Origin: Leucobacter chromiireducens
Lineage (GTDB): Bacteria; Actinomycetota; Actinomycetes; Actinomycetales; Microbacteriaceae
Length of the DNA: 64,000 bases
Reading direction: 5' to 3'
Assembly: GCF_003917135.1 (NCBI RefSeq)
Contig: NZ_RPDI01000013.1
Location: forward strand, 1 to 64,000
The position numbers and the translations under genes were made by a program. The notes beneath the pieces are model-generated. The model was not told the origin of the DNA, ran no database searches, and saw nothing but the letters and a program-made list of their open reading frames with translations. How positions within the stretch are numbered: position 1 is the stretch's first letter; each line of letters starts with the position of its first letter. Positions 35,770 through 43,577 of the stretch are shown here, piece by piece.

Positions 35770-36542
35770 CCGCCGGCGGTCGCCACGAGTTCGCCCAGCT
35801 GCGCGGTCGCGCGCTCGAGCACGTAGACCTGCTGCGGGTTCAGCGTCTCGGACTGATACGCATCGATGAGGTGCCGGGCATCGCTCAGGTCGATGTCCAG
35901 CCCCTCGGCGGCGATCTCGGAGAGCAGCGGCGCGATCACCGAGACGAACTCGTCGGCGTACGCGTCAAGCTCGGCGGCCGTGTTGGCGTCGCCGATGCTG
36001 CCGAACCGGATCGAGAACTCGCGAGTGTGCGCGGCGATGCGGGCGTCGCTCAACCGCCGGTACAGGCGCACGAGTTCCTCGGTACCGCCGTCGCCCGTGA
36101 GCTGCGCGAGGCGCGCGAGCAGCACCGACTGCTCCCGGTCGACGGACAGCACCTCCGGCGGCATGCCGGCGTCCTCGTCCGCGAGCAGGAACGGGGCGAG
36201 CTCAGGCGGGAGATCCGGCGCGGCGCCGAGCACGCGCAGCTCCCGGATCACCGCGCGCTGCGCCGACAGCTGCTCGATCTGCGCGACCAGCCGCGCGTCG
36301 AGCTCGTCGAGCACCACGGCGCTCGCGCTCGCCGGCGAGTCGATGAGCGCCGGCGTGTCCTCAAGCGCGATCCCGATCGAGGCGAGGCGCCGGATGCGGA
36401 GCACGCGGATCAGTTCGCTCACGCTGTACTCGCGGTAGCCGTTGCGCCCCCGCGCAGGCTCGGGCAGGATCCCCAGCTGGTGGTAGTGGCGCAGCGTGCG
36501 CACCGTCACCCCGGCGAGTCGCGCGAGTTCACCGCTGCGCAT
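35766..36542 (-). CDS. MerR-family transcriptional regulator
   Basis: 258 residues. N-terminal winged helix MRSGELARLAGVTVRTLRHYHQLGILPEPARG with RNGYREYSVSEL, typical of MerR proteins. A coiled coil and a C-terminal Asp/Glu/Ala-rich domain of about 120 residues follow; this resembles the TipA-like ligand domain but is not clearly assigned. ATG at 36542 with GGAGG six bases upstream. It overlaps the end of the MFS gene by 14 bases, so both are expressed from the MFS promoter, which has the MerR geometry. Confidence 0.88.
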   Translation of the reverse strand: MRSGELARLAGVTVRTLRHYHQLGILPEPARGRNGYREYSVSELIRVLRIRRLASIGIALEDTPALIDSPASASAVVLDELDARLVAQIEQLSAQRAVIRELRVLGAAPDLPPELAPFLLADEDAGMPPEVLSVDREQSVLLARLAQLTGDGGTEELVRLYRRLSDARIAAHTREFSIRFGSIGDANTAAELDAYADEFVSVIAPLLSEIAAEGLDIDLSDARHLIDAYQSETLNPQQVYVLERATAQLGELVATAGG

Positions 36543-37800
36543 GTCCGTCCTCCGAGTTCGTATCCGTGCCGACCGGCGCCTCCAGCGTACGCAGAGACTT
36601 CGCGAAGAGGCCAATGGCGATCGCCCCCAGCCACAGGCACGCGAGCGCCAGCGCCGCGAACCGTGCGCTGCCGTACTCCGTGAGCAGGGCCACCACGACG
36701 AGCCCCGCCGGCGTCGCCAGCATCATCAGCGAGTTCTGGGTGCCCATGACGCGGCCGCGCATGTCCTCGGGAATCCGCTCGATCATCAGCACACCGATCA
36801 GTCCGCCGAACAGCCCACTCGCGAGCCCGACGATGCCGGCCCCGGCGAGGATCGTCCACACGGGGCCGAGCGCCCCGATCACGCCGAAGCCCACCCCGGT
36901 GCCGAGGAGGCCGGTCACGAACCACACACGCCGGCGCCCCCGAGTCCCAGCAGCCGCGTAGAGCACGCTGCCGAGCAGCATCCCGGCGGCGAGGGCGGAG
37001 ATCACGAAGCCGAGCATCCCCGGCTCCTCGATGGCCGTGAAGTGCACGGGCAGCACGAGACCCTGCAGCGGGGCGAGCACCATCACCGAGATCACGCTCA
37101 GCGCCGTGCTCGTCAGCAGGAATCGGTTACTGAAGAGCATCCGCCAGCCCGCGCGGAGCTCCGACCAGGTGGTCGGGGCGCGCTCCGTGGTCACCCCGGG
37201 CGTGAGCGGCGGCGTCTCCCCCGTCGGCACGGCGCCGACGCTGCGCGGCAGGAGCAGGGTGCTGAGCGCCGCGGCCGCGGAGGTCGCCGCCGTGATCCAC
37301 AGCACCGTCGAGCCGCTGAACAGCACCATCAGGGTGCCCGCAGCAGCCGGGCCGATCAGGAGCACCAGCGAGCCGATCGCTTCGCGGATGCCGACGAGGC
37401 GCTCGGCCGGGATCCCGCTCTGCCGCACGATCGCGGGGAGGAGCGTCTCGCGCGCGGTCATGCCGGGGATGTCGCCGAGCGAGCCCAGCACGCCGCAGAG
37501 GATGAACCAGCCGAGGTTCAGGCCCGAGAACATATCGATGAGGGGCAGCGCGGCGACGGTCGCTGCGGAGATCAGGTCGGCGACCACGGATGCCGTACGG
37601 CGGTTGATCCGGTCGATGACCACGCCGGCGAGCACCCCGGCGAGCACGGCGGGCACCGCGGTCGCGGCGGCCACCGCGCCGGCACCGAGCGCGCTGCCGG
37701 TGATCTGCAGCACGATGAGCGGGAAGGCGATGCCCATGATCGAGTTGCCGAGCAGGGAGAGCGCGTAGGAGGTGAGGTACACGATGGGAATATGCGTCAT
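36529..37800 (-). CDS. MFS transporter, drug-exporter type
   Basis: 423 residues with about 12 hydrophobic segments. N-terminus IVYLTSYALSLLGNSIMGIAFPLIV and the loop DRINRRTASVVADLI between helices 2 and 3 are as in EntS/macrolide-efflux-like exporters. RMLFSNRFLLTSTAL starts the second half. Cotranscribed with the MerR regulator downstream, a common arrangement for inducible efflux. The substrate is unknown. A -10-like CTGACT lies seven bases before the ATG. Confidence 0.88.
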   Translation of the reverse strand: MTHIPIVYLTSYALSLLGNSIMGIAFPLIVLQITGSALGAGAVAAATAVPAVLAGVLAGVVIDRINRRTASVVADLISAATVAALPLIDMFSGLNLGWFILCGVLGSLGDIPGMTARETLLPAIVRQSGIPAERLVGIREAIGSLVLLIGPAAAGTLMVLFSGSTVLWITAATSAAAALSTLLLPRSVGAVPTGETPPLTPGVTTERAPTTWSELRAGWRMLFSNRFLLTSTALSVISVMVLAPLQGLVLPVHFTAIEEPGMLGFVISALAAGMLLGSVLYAAAGTRGRRRVWFVTGLLGTGVGFGVIGALGPVWTILAGAGIVGLASGLFGGLIGVLMIERIPEDMRGRVMGTQNSLMMLATPAGLVVVALLTEYGSARFAALALACLWLGAIAIGLFAKSLRTLEAPVGTDTNSEDGHAQR

Positions 37801-37807
37801 GCACCCA

Positions 37808-37838
37808 AGTCAGGACCATGACGTTACGGCGGGGTCAA
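37808..37838 (-). promoter_or_regulatory. MerR-type promoter/operator of the MFS-merR operon
   Basis: On the minus strand TTGACC (-35, 37838-37833), a 19-bp spacer and CTGACT (-10, 37813-37808). The spacer carries a dyad (GACC...GGTC around CGTAACG). MerR proteins bind such overlong spacers and twist the DNA to activate. The MFS ATG follows seven bases later. Confidence 0.65.
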
Positions 37839-37840
37839 GG

Positions 37841-37868
37841 GCGGAGTTGCGTGCGGAGTTGCGTGCGG
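37841..37868. repeat. Short tandem repeat
   Basis: GCGGAGTTGCGT occurs twice in tandem (37841-37852, 37853-37864) and begins a third time. It lies upstream of the MFS promoter and of the tRNA-Leu promoter. Confidence 0.5.
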
Positions 37869-37903
37869 GATCGGCGCCGCGCCTCGGGTGCGCCCGGCCC
37901 GCT

Positions 37904-37909
37904 ATGATG
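37904..37909 (+). promoter_or_regulatory. -10 element of tRNA-Leu
   Basis: TATGAT, 24 bases before the tRNA 5' end; transcription would start near 37916. Confidence 0.5.
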
Positions 37910-37933
37910 AGTCGGTGCCCGCAGCGGCACCAC

Positions 37934-38015
<82 letters not shown>

Positions 38016-38072
38016 CGGCTGCTCGACCCACCGAGCAACGCGGTCACGCGATCCGCGGCTCCGGCGACGCGT

Positions 38073-38726
38073 TCACAGGGTCTCCGCCCCCGAGGCCTCG
38101 AGCGTCGCCGCGATCCCCGCGATCACCGCGGCGACACCGCGGGCGTACGCGGCCGGACCGTGGGACGCCGCCGCGGCCGCCGCGCCGCCCGCGCGCACCG
38201 CGGTCCGGGCACGCACTACGAGGAAGCCGGTGGCGAAGGCGTCCGCGGTGCCGAGCGCGAAGCGCGCATCGGGAGCGGCGAGCCCGCCAGCGATGAGCGC
38301 CTGCTCCGCGCTCGCGAGGTGCGGGGCGACCGGCCCGTCGGCGTACGGGGCGAGGGCCAGCAGCTCGAAGGATCGCGGATGCCGATCGGCGAGCGCTGCA
38401 TACGCGGCGAGCACCTCGGCGAGGTGATCGCGCCAGTCGCTCCCCGCGCGCGCCGTCACGCCGGCCATGTCGAGTTCCGCGATGAGCCGCTCGACCGCCG
38501 CCAGCAGCACGTCGTCGCGGCCGCGGACATGCGTGTAGAGGGTCATCGTGCCGACGCCGAGGTCCGCAGCGAGCGCGCGCATCGTCAGCGCTTCGATGCC
38601 GGCCTCCTCGATCATGCGGAGGGCGGCCGCCGACACCACCGCTCGGCTCAGCGGTGCGCAATCGCGCGCTGCGCGCGCAGTCGTGTCAGCGCGCGAACGT
38701 GTATCAGTGCGAACCGGATTAGCCAT
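38073..38726 (-). CDS. TetR-family transcriptional regulator
   Basis: 217 residues from the ATG at 38726 (MANPVRTD). Helix-turn-helix at about 30-75: LSRAVVSAAALRMIEEAG ... LTMRALAADLGVGTMTLYTHVRGRDDVL. The C-terminal ligand domain is typical in length. TATCGT seven bases before the ATG suggests a leaderless transcript; a start further upstream at 38762 would place the operator inside the gene. It diverges from the amidase gene and a palindrome lies between them. Confidence 0.87.
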   Translation of the reverse strand: MANPVRTDTRSRADTTARAARDCAPLSRAVVSAAALRMIEEAGIEALTMRALAADLGVGTMTLYTHVRGRDDVLLAAVERLIAELDMAGVTARAGSDWRDHLAEVLAAYAALADRHPRSFELLALAPYADGPVAPHLASAEQALIAGGLAAPDARFALGTADAFATGFLVVRARTAVRAGGAAAAAASHGPAAYARGVAAVIAGIAATLEASGAETL

Positions 38727-38741
38727 GCTTGCCACGATAGC

Positions 38742-38770
38742 CCCGTACGGCGTACCGTACAACGTACGGG
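38742..38770. promoter_or_regulatory. Operator-like palindrome between tetR and amidase
   Basis: Nested inverted repeats: outer CCCGTACG (38742-38749) with CGTACGGG (38763-38770), inner GTACGG-CGTA-CCGTAC (38745-38760). It lies directly upstream of the tetR -10 (38739-38734) and upstream of the amidase start, where a TetR repressor of both genes would bind. Confidence 0.65.
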
Positions 38771-38803
38771 CATGCGATGGCGCGTCCCAGCGAAGGAGAA
38801 TCC

Positions 38804-40213
38804 GTGGAACTGCAGTACCTCACCGCAACCGAGTCGATCCGCCGATTTGAGACCGGGGAGCTCTCCCCCGTCGAGCTCCTCGACTCCGTGGTTGCACGCA
38901 CCGCGGCAACGGAGCCGCTGATCGGCGCGGTCACCGAGGAGATGCTCGATGATGCGTACGCCGCCGCGCACGCGGCGGCCGAGCGATACCGGCGCGGCGA
39001 CGCCCGCCCGCTCGAGGGCGTGCCGCTCATGCTGAAGGAGGAGCAGCCGATCGCCGGGCGACTCGCCGAGGAGGGCTCGCTGCTGGAGCGCGGCGCGGTC
39101 GCCGAGGTGACGCACCCCATTGTTGAGCGCATCTTCGATGCCGGGGCGGTGGTGCACGGGCGCACCACCACACCCGAGTTCTGCTGCGCCCCCGTGACGC
39201 ACACGGCGCTCTGGGGCGTGACGCGCAACCCACACAACACGGACATGACCCCTGGCGGTTCCTCCGGCGGTTCCGGCGCGGTCCTCGCGGCCGGCGCGAC
39301 GACGCTCGCGACCGGCTCGGACATCGGCGGCTCGATTCGGATCCCCTCCTCGTACTGCGGAGTCGTCGGGTTCAAGCCGCCGTTCGCACGCGTCCCCGGA
39401 CTGCCGCCGTTCAGCAGCGACACGTACTGCGCGGACGGCCCGATGGGGCGAAGCGTCGCCGACGTCGCCATGCTCCAGAACGTGATCTCCGGCCCGTGGG
39501 CTGGGGATCCGGCATCGCTCCGCCCCCAGCTGCGGGTCTCGGCTGACGTCGCGAGCCTCGCCGGCCTGCGGATCGCGCTCAGCTACACCCTCGGGGGCTA
39601 CTCCCCCGATCCCGCGGTGATCGCGAACACGCGCGCGGTCGCTGACGCGCTGCGCTCGGCGGGCGCCACCGTCGAGGAGGTGGAGCTGCCGTGGACCCCC
39701 GAGCAGGTGCTGCGCACCGCGTGGGCGCACTTCGGCGCGGTGATGGGGCCGTTCATCGAGAGCGTCGGCGACAGCGATCCCGCGCAGCTCGCCCAGCTCA
39801 TGCCCTACACGCGCGCGTTCATCGACGCCGCGAGCGGCGCCGGGGGCTACGTCGACGGGCTCATCGCGGAGAGCGCGTTCGCGCGCCCGCTCGGCGACCT
39901 CCTCGAGCGCTACGACGCGCTGCTCTGCCCCACGATCGCGAACACGGGCATGCCGGCGGACGCCGCCTGCACGGACAGCGCGGCGACCTTCTCGGAGCTG
40001 ATGACGCTGCCGTTCAATATCGTTGGCCGCGTTCCCGTGCTCGCGGTGCCGTCCGGCCGCGCACCCAACGGCGTGCCGACGGGCGTGCAGATCGTCGGGC
40101 GCACGTTCGACGACCAGACGGTGTTCCGTATCGGCGCAGCGGCCGAGGCAGAGCTCGACCTCTGGACCCGCGCGGAGTGGTGGCCGCGGCTCGCGGCGCC
40201 CGCGACCGCCTAG
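38804..40213 (+). CDS. Amidase signature family hydrolase
   Basis: 469 residues. The amidase Ser-cisSer-Lys triad is visible: LMLKEEQ (Lys), TPGGSSGGSGA (cis-Ser) and GSDIGGSIRIPSSYCG (nucleophile Ser). It hydrolyses a C-N amide bond; it is not GatA, because gatB/gatC are absent and the divergent TetR regulator suggests an inducible catabolic role. The GTG at 38804 has AAGGAG five bases upstream; an ATG at 38777 is in frame without such a site. Its stop overlaps that of the EamA gene. Confidence 0.88.
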   Translation: MELQYLTATESIRRFETGELSPVELLDSVVARTAATEPLIGAVTEEMLDDAYAAAHAAAERYRRGDARPLEGVPLMLKEEQPIAGRLAEEGSLLERGAVAEVTHPIVERIFDAGAVVHGRTTTPEFCCAPVTHTALWGVTRNPHNTDMTPGGSSGGSGAVLAAGATTLATGSDIGGSIRIPSSYCGVVGFKPPFARVPGLPPFSSDTYCADGPMGRSVADVAMLQNVISGPWAGDPASLRPQLRVSADVASLAGLRIALSYTLGGYSPDPAVIANTRAVADALRSAGATVEEVELPWTPEQVLRTAWAHFGAVMGPFIESVGDSDPAQLAQLMPYTRAFIDAASGAGGYVDGLIAESAFARPLGDLLERYDALLCPTIANTGMPADAACTDSAATFSELMTLPFNIVGRVPVLAVPSGRAPNGVPTGVQIVGRTFDDQTVFRIGAAAEAELDLWTRAEWWPRLAAPATA

Positions 40214-41094
40214 TCCGGCGGAGCGCCGCGCGTCCCGCCCCGCTGCGCCGCCGCGCCGGCAAGCACCACGAGTGCGACGCCGACGAGCTGCAGCGGGGCG
40301 GGACGCTGCGCGAGCAGCAGCACGCCGAGCAGCACACCGAAGGCGGGCTCCAAGGACATCAGGGTGCCGAATGCGGTGTGGGTCATGCGGCGCAGTGCGA
40401 GCATCTCGAGCCCGAGCGAGATCACGGGCGTGAGCGCGGCGAGCCCCAGTGCGAGCGCGAGCAGCGGCACCGTCAACGATCCGATGAGCAGCGGGATCCC
40501 GATCGGGGCCGCGAGCACCGCGGCGATCGGGATCGTGAGCGAGAGCGCGCTCACGCCGGAGAACCGATCGCCCACCCGCTGGGTGAGCACCATGTAGCTC
40601 CCCCAGCCGACGCCGGCGAGCACCGCGAAGCCGACGCCGAGCGGATCCACCGCGCCGCTCCAGGGCTCGGTGAGCAGCACCACGCCGCCGAGCGCAAGCC
40701 CGGGCCACACGAGCGCGCGCCGGCTCCCGCTGAGCACCGCGGCCACCCCGAGCGGGCCGAGGAACTCGATGGCGACCGCCGTGCCGAGCGGAATGCGCTC
40801 GATCGCGAAGAGAAAGGCCATCATCATGAGCCCCGTTGCCGCACCAAGACCGATGAGCGGCAGCACGTCGCCGCGGCGTACCCGCCGCAGTGGCGGGCGG
40901 GCGATCGCGACGAGGATCAGCGCACCAAGGGTGAGGCGCAGCCAGGCGGTGCCGGCCGGGCCGAGCTCGGCGATCAGCCCAACCGAGAGCGCGTTGACGA
41001 GCTGGATGATCAGCATCGCGGCGACCGCGAGCGTCCACGGCGGCACTCCGCCGTCGCCGCCAGCGCGCCGCCGGGATGCGCCCGGCGCGCCCAT
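40210..41094 (-). CDS. EamA/DMT-family transporter (RhtA-like)
   Basis: 294 residues with about ten hydrophobic segments and two EamA repeats (LRLTLGALILVAIARPPLRR, then IPLGTAVAIEFLGPLGVA; second repeat ending THTAFGTLMSLEPAFGVLLGVLLLAQ). This resembles RhtA-type amino acid/homoserine exporters. The ATG at 41094 shares its A with the TGA of the preceding gene, so it is translationally coupled. Confidence 0.87.
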   Translation of the reverse strand: MGAPGASRRRAGGDGGVPPWTLAVAAMLIIQLVNALSVGLIAELGPAGTAWLRLTLGALILVAIARPPLRRVRRGDVLPLIGLGAATGLMMMAFLFAIERIPLGTAVAIEFLGPLGVAAVLSGSRRALVWPGLALGGVVLLTEPWSGAVDPLGVGFAVLAGVGWGSYMVLTQRVGDRFSGVSALSLTIPIAAVLAAPIGIPLLIGSLTVPLLALALGLAALTPVISLGLEMLALRRMTHTAFGTLMSLEPAFGVLLGVLLLAQRPAPLQLVGVALVVLAGAAAQRGGTRGAPPD

Positions 41095-42086
41095 CACGCC
41101 GCCGGCCTGAGCTCAGCGGACACCGCGAGGTGGTCGCTGTCCCCCAGCCGCTGTGTGGCCATGTCGCGCGCATCGAAGCCGCGCACGAGCACGTGGTCGA
41201 GCCGCACCACCGGGAACTGCGCCGGCCACGAGAAGCCGAATCCGCCAGCGCTCTGCCGCGGCTCCACGAGCAGCTCGGCGAGCGGCGCGAAGAAGCGGTC
41301 GTCGGTGCTCGCGTTGAAGTCGCCGAGCGTCACGATCCGCGGGCTTCCATCCGCCCGGATCACCTCCGCGAGCTGCGTGAGCATCTCGTCGCGCTGCGCA
41401 TGCCCGTCGATCCTGGCCGACGCGGCGTGCACCACGTACACGGTCGTGTCGCCGCCCGGCGTCTGGACGCTCGCGCGCAGCGCGCGATCCCAGCCGAGGC
41501 CGAGGTCGAGCGGCTCGGCCTCGAGGATCGGGTACCGGCTCCACAGGCCGACCGTGCTCGCGTGCGCCTCGTACGGGTACGACTCCCCCAGCGCGGCGGC
41601 GACCGTGTCGCGCTGATCCGGTGCGATCTCCTGCAGCGCGAGGAGATCCGCGTCCTCCCCGCGGAGCTGCTCGGCCGCCGCGCGCGCCTCATCGGTATCA
41701 CCAGCGCCGATGCGCACGTTCTGGCTCAGTACGGAGACCGTCTCCGCGCTGCCCACCATCGCGATGGGCTCAAGCGGCAGGATCCGCGGCACGAACACGA
41801 TGGACCACGCCACCACGGCAGCGAGACTCACGAGGATCCCCAGCCACGCGCGCCGCACGAGCGCGGCGATGAGCAGGAGCGCGGCGAGCACGCCCAGCCA
41901 GGGCAGCGCCGCCTCGAACAGGAGCGCGAGTCCGAACGCGTCGGGAAAGCGCTCGGGAGCGAGGAACGCCGCGACGAGGACCGCAGCGCAGGCCGCGATG
42001 AGGACGCCTGCGCGCCTGCGCCCGTTTCGTCGTGCCACGTCCACTCGCTCTCTGCCGGAAGTCTCCCACGCGCCGGCGCTGCGCAC
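41094..42086 (-). CDS. Endonuclease/exonuclease/phosphatase family membrane protein
   Basis: 330 residues. Three hydrophobic segments in the first ~105 residues, then an EEP catalytic domain: LSQNVRIGAG, LLALQEI (metal-binding Glu), GDFNAS, and the terminal DSDHLAV (Asp/His). Such membrane-anchored EEP proteins have the active site outside the membrane and act on an unknown phosphodiester or phosphomonoester. The start is uncertain: GTG at 42086 has AGGGA nine bases upstream, and a GTG at 42044 is an alternative. Confidence 0.82.
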   Translation of the reverse strand: MRSAGAWETSGRERVDVARRNGRRRAGVLIAACAAVLVAAFLAPERFPDAFGLALLFEAALPWLGVLAALLLIAALVRRAWLGILVSLAAVVAWSIVFVPRILPLEPIAMVGSAETVSVLSQNVRIGAGDTDEARAAAEQLRGEDADLLALQEIAPDQRDTVAAALGESYPYEAHASTVGLWSRYPILEAEPLDLGLGWDRALRASVQTPGGDTTVYVVHAASARIDGHAQRDEMLTQLAEVIRADGSPRIVTLGDFNASTDDRFFAPLAELLVEPRQSAGGFGFSWPAQFPVVRLDHVLVRGFDARDMATQRLGDSDHLAVSAELRPAA

Positions 42087-42132
42087 CAGGCGAAGTCCCT
42101 GATGCTAGCAAGCCGGCGCGGCACGCTCCTGA

Positions 42133-42477
42133 TCAATTGCCGAGCGGGGTGTGCGCGAGCCCCAGCTCGCGGTCCCCGTAGCTGCTCAGCACCTCGGCGA
42201 TCACCACGCGGTACCGACCGATCCACTCGTCGGCGCGCCGCTTCGCGAGCCGGTGCGTGTCCATCCCGATCAGCTGCTGCAGCGCCTCGCGCGAGTCCCA
42301 GTAGTAGACCTCCGAGTGCACCCCCGTCTCCGGGTTCACCCAGTGCTCCTCACCGAGGAATCCGGGAATCTGTCGTGCGCGCTCGGCGATCTCGGAGTCG
42401 AGCCGGAAGAACTCGTCACCGCGCTCACGCGCCTCAAAAATGAACGTCGAGCTGAACGTGGTCGTGCTGGCGCTCAT
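42133..42477 (-). CDS. Antibiotic biosynthesis monooxygenase-like (dimeric alpha/beta barrel) protein
   Basis: 114 residues with the ABM fold pattern: STFIFEARERGDEFFRLDSEIAERARQIPGFLGEEHWVNPETG ... VYYWDSREALQQLIGMDTHRLAKRRADEWIGRYRVVIAEV. ABM-like proteins include cofactor-free monooxygenases and haem-degrading enzymes; the exact reaction is not visible here. Its ATG overlaps the stop of the MerR-peroxiredoxin fusion by four bases, so it is the second gene of that operon. Confidence 0.78.
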   Translation of the reverse strand: MSASTTTFSSTFIFEARERGDEFFRLDSEIAERARQIPGFLGEEHWVNPETGVHSEVYYWDSREALQQLIGMDTHRLAKRRADEWIGRYRVVIAEVLSSYGDRELGLAHTPLGN

Positions 42478-43478
42478 GCGCCCTCCTCGGGGTGGTCTCG
42501 GAGCCAGCGCAGCACCTGCTGCGCGTGCGTGTTGGGTGGGAAGATCGGGAAGAAGACGTGCTCGATCCGGTCGTTGCGGACGACGAGGGTGAGCCGCACG
42601 AACAGCCGCGCGTGCCCCGGCGCGGAGAACGTCGGCAGGCGGAGCGCGTCAGCGAGCCGCAGATCGGGATCGGAGAGCATCGGAAACGGCAGGCGCAGCC
42701 GCGCGCAGAGTTCAGCCTGGTACGCGGGATCCTGGCTCGAGAGCCCGAACACGCGCGCGGCCCCCGCCTCCCGCAGCTCGGTGAAGTGATCGCGGAAGTC
42801 GCAGGCCTCCGTGGTGCAGCCGCGCGCGCCGGGGATCGCGTCCCACCCGTCGGGAAGGTCGACGCCCGGCCGCCCGGAGAGGGGGTACGCGTAGATGATC
42901 GTGCGCCCAGGGCCCAGCGCGCTGAGCCGCACACTCCCGGCGTCGGAACGGCGGAGCACGAGCTCGGGCATCAGCGCGCCGGGGAGGTGATCGGCTGAGC
43001 CGTCGTCGCTCGGCACGGGGAGCCCGGCCGGGAGTGCGGTGTAGTCGGGCGCTGCCTCCGCGCCTGGCACTGCCTCCGCGCCTGGCACTGCCTCCGCGCC
43101 TGGCACTGCCTCCGCGCCCCCGAAGCCGCGCGCCGCGGCGCGCTCGAGGCGCTCGGCAAGCTCCGCGCGCCGGGCACCGAGCTCCGCGAGAGCGCCGTCC
43201 AGCTCGGCGATCGCGTCGCGGTAGGCGGCGAGCGAGCTGACGCACTCGTCGCCGTGCTCGTGACCGTCGGCCAGGCACTCGATGAACGGCGCGGCTCGGC
43301 TCGGCGCGATCCCCAGCTCGGCGAGCGCGCGGATCTCACGCACCGCGCGCAGCTCAGCGTCGCCGAAGTAGCGGTAGCCGCTCGCGTCGCGTTCGGGCGC
43401 GATCAGGCCGATCTGTTCGTAGTAGCGCACGGCCTTCAGCGATACGCCGGCGTGGCGCGCGAGCTCACCGATCCGCAT
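42474..43478 (-). CDS. MerR regulator fused to a PrxQ/BCP-type peroxiredoxin
   Basis: 334 residues in two parts. Residues 1-120: a MerR regulator (MRIGELARHAGVSLKAVRYYEQIGLI, SGYRYFGDAEL, dimerisation coiled coil), with C68, H73, H75 and C79 in a possible metal or redox site. Residues 121-144: four GAEAVP-type repeats. Residues 145-334: a thioredoxin-fold peroxiredoxin with GCTTEACDFRD, the active site of BCP/PrxQ enzymes (peroxidatic Cys221, resolving Cys226). The C-terminal part is near full length for a small peroxiredoxin. One polypeptide would thus couple peroxide chemistry to DNA binding. The start at 43478 has GGGGA upstream. Confidence 0.88.
   Translation of the reverse strand: MRIGELARHAGVSLKAVRYYEQIGLIAPERDASGYRYFGDAELRAVREIRALAELGIAPSRAAPFIECLADGHEHGDECVSSLAAYRDAIAELDGALAELGARRAELAERLERAAARGFGGAEAVPGAEAVPGAEAVPGAEAAPDYTALPAGLPVPSDDGSADHLPGALMPELVLRRSDAGSVRLSALGPGRTIIYAYPLSGRPGVDLPDGWDAIPGARGCTTEACDFRDHFTELREAGAARVFGLSSQDPAYQAELCARLRLPFPMLSDPDLRLADALRLPTFSAPGHARLFVRLTLVVRNDRIEHVFFPIFPPNTHAQQVLRWLRDHPEEGA
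43053..43112. repeat. 18-bp tandem repeat in the fusion linker
   Basis: The unit TGCCTCCGCGCCTGGCAC is repeated three times exactly (43053-43106) and starts a fourth time. It encodes GAEAVP repeats between the MerR and peroxiredoxin domains. The units are identical at DNA level, which suggests recent expansion. Confidence 0.9.
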
Positions 43479-43533
43479 CCCGATTCCCCTCTCTCATCGC
43501 GGGGCTGCGCCCCGTTTCCGTCCGTGGTCTCAC

Positions 43534-43564
43534 GGTAAACCCTTCCCCCGGGGGGACGAGTCAA
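43534..43564 (-). promoter_or_regulatory. MerR-type promoter of the MerR-peroxiredoxin operon
   Basis: On the minus strand TTGACT (-35, 43564-43559), then a 19-bp spacer containing the dyad CCCCCCGGGGG, then TTTACC (-10, 43539-43534); the overlapping TACCGT (43537-43532) would give 21 bp. Overlong spacers with a central dyad are the binding site of MerR activators, so the operon is probably autoregulated. It lies back-to-back with the mgtE promoter. Confidence 0.65.
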
Positions 43565-43577
43565 GTCGGCGAGGGGG

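Noticed and set aside
38727-38762. TetR start at 38762 (12 residues longer)
   Set aside because: It would put the -10 and part of the operator inside the coding region; the ATG at 38726 follows TATCGT at seven bases.
43053-43112. CRISPR-like repeats
   Set aside because: Direct 18-bp units without spacers and in frame; they encode a protein linker.
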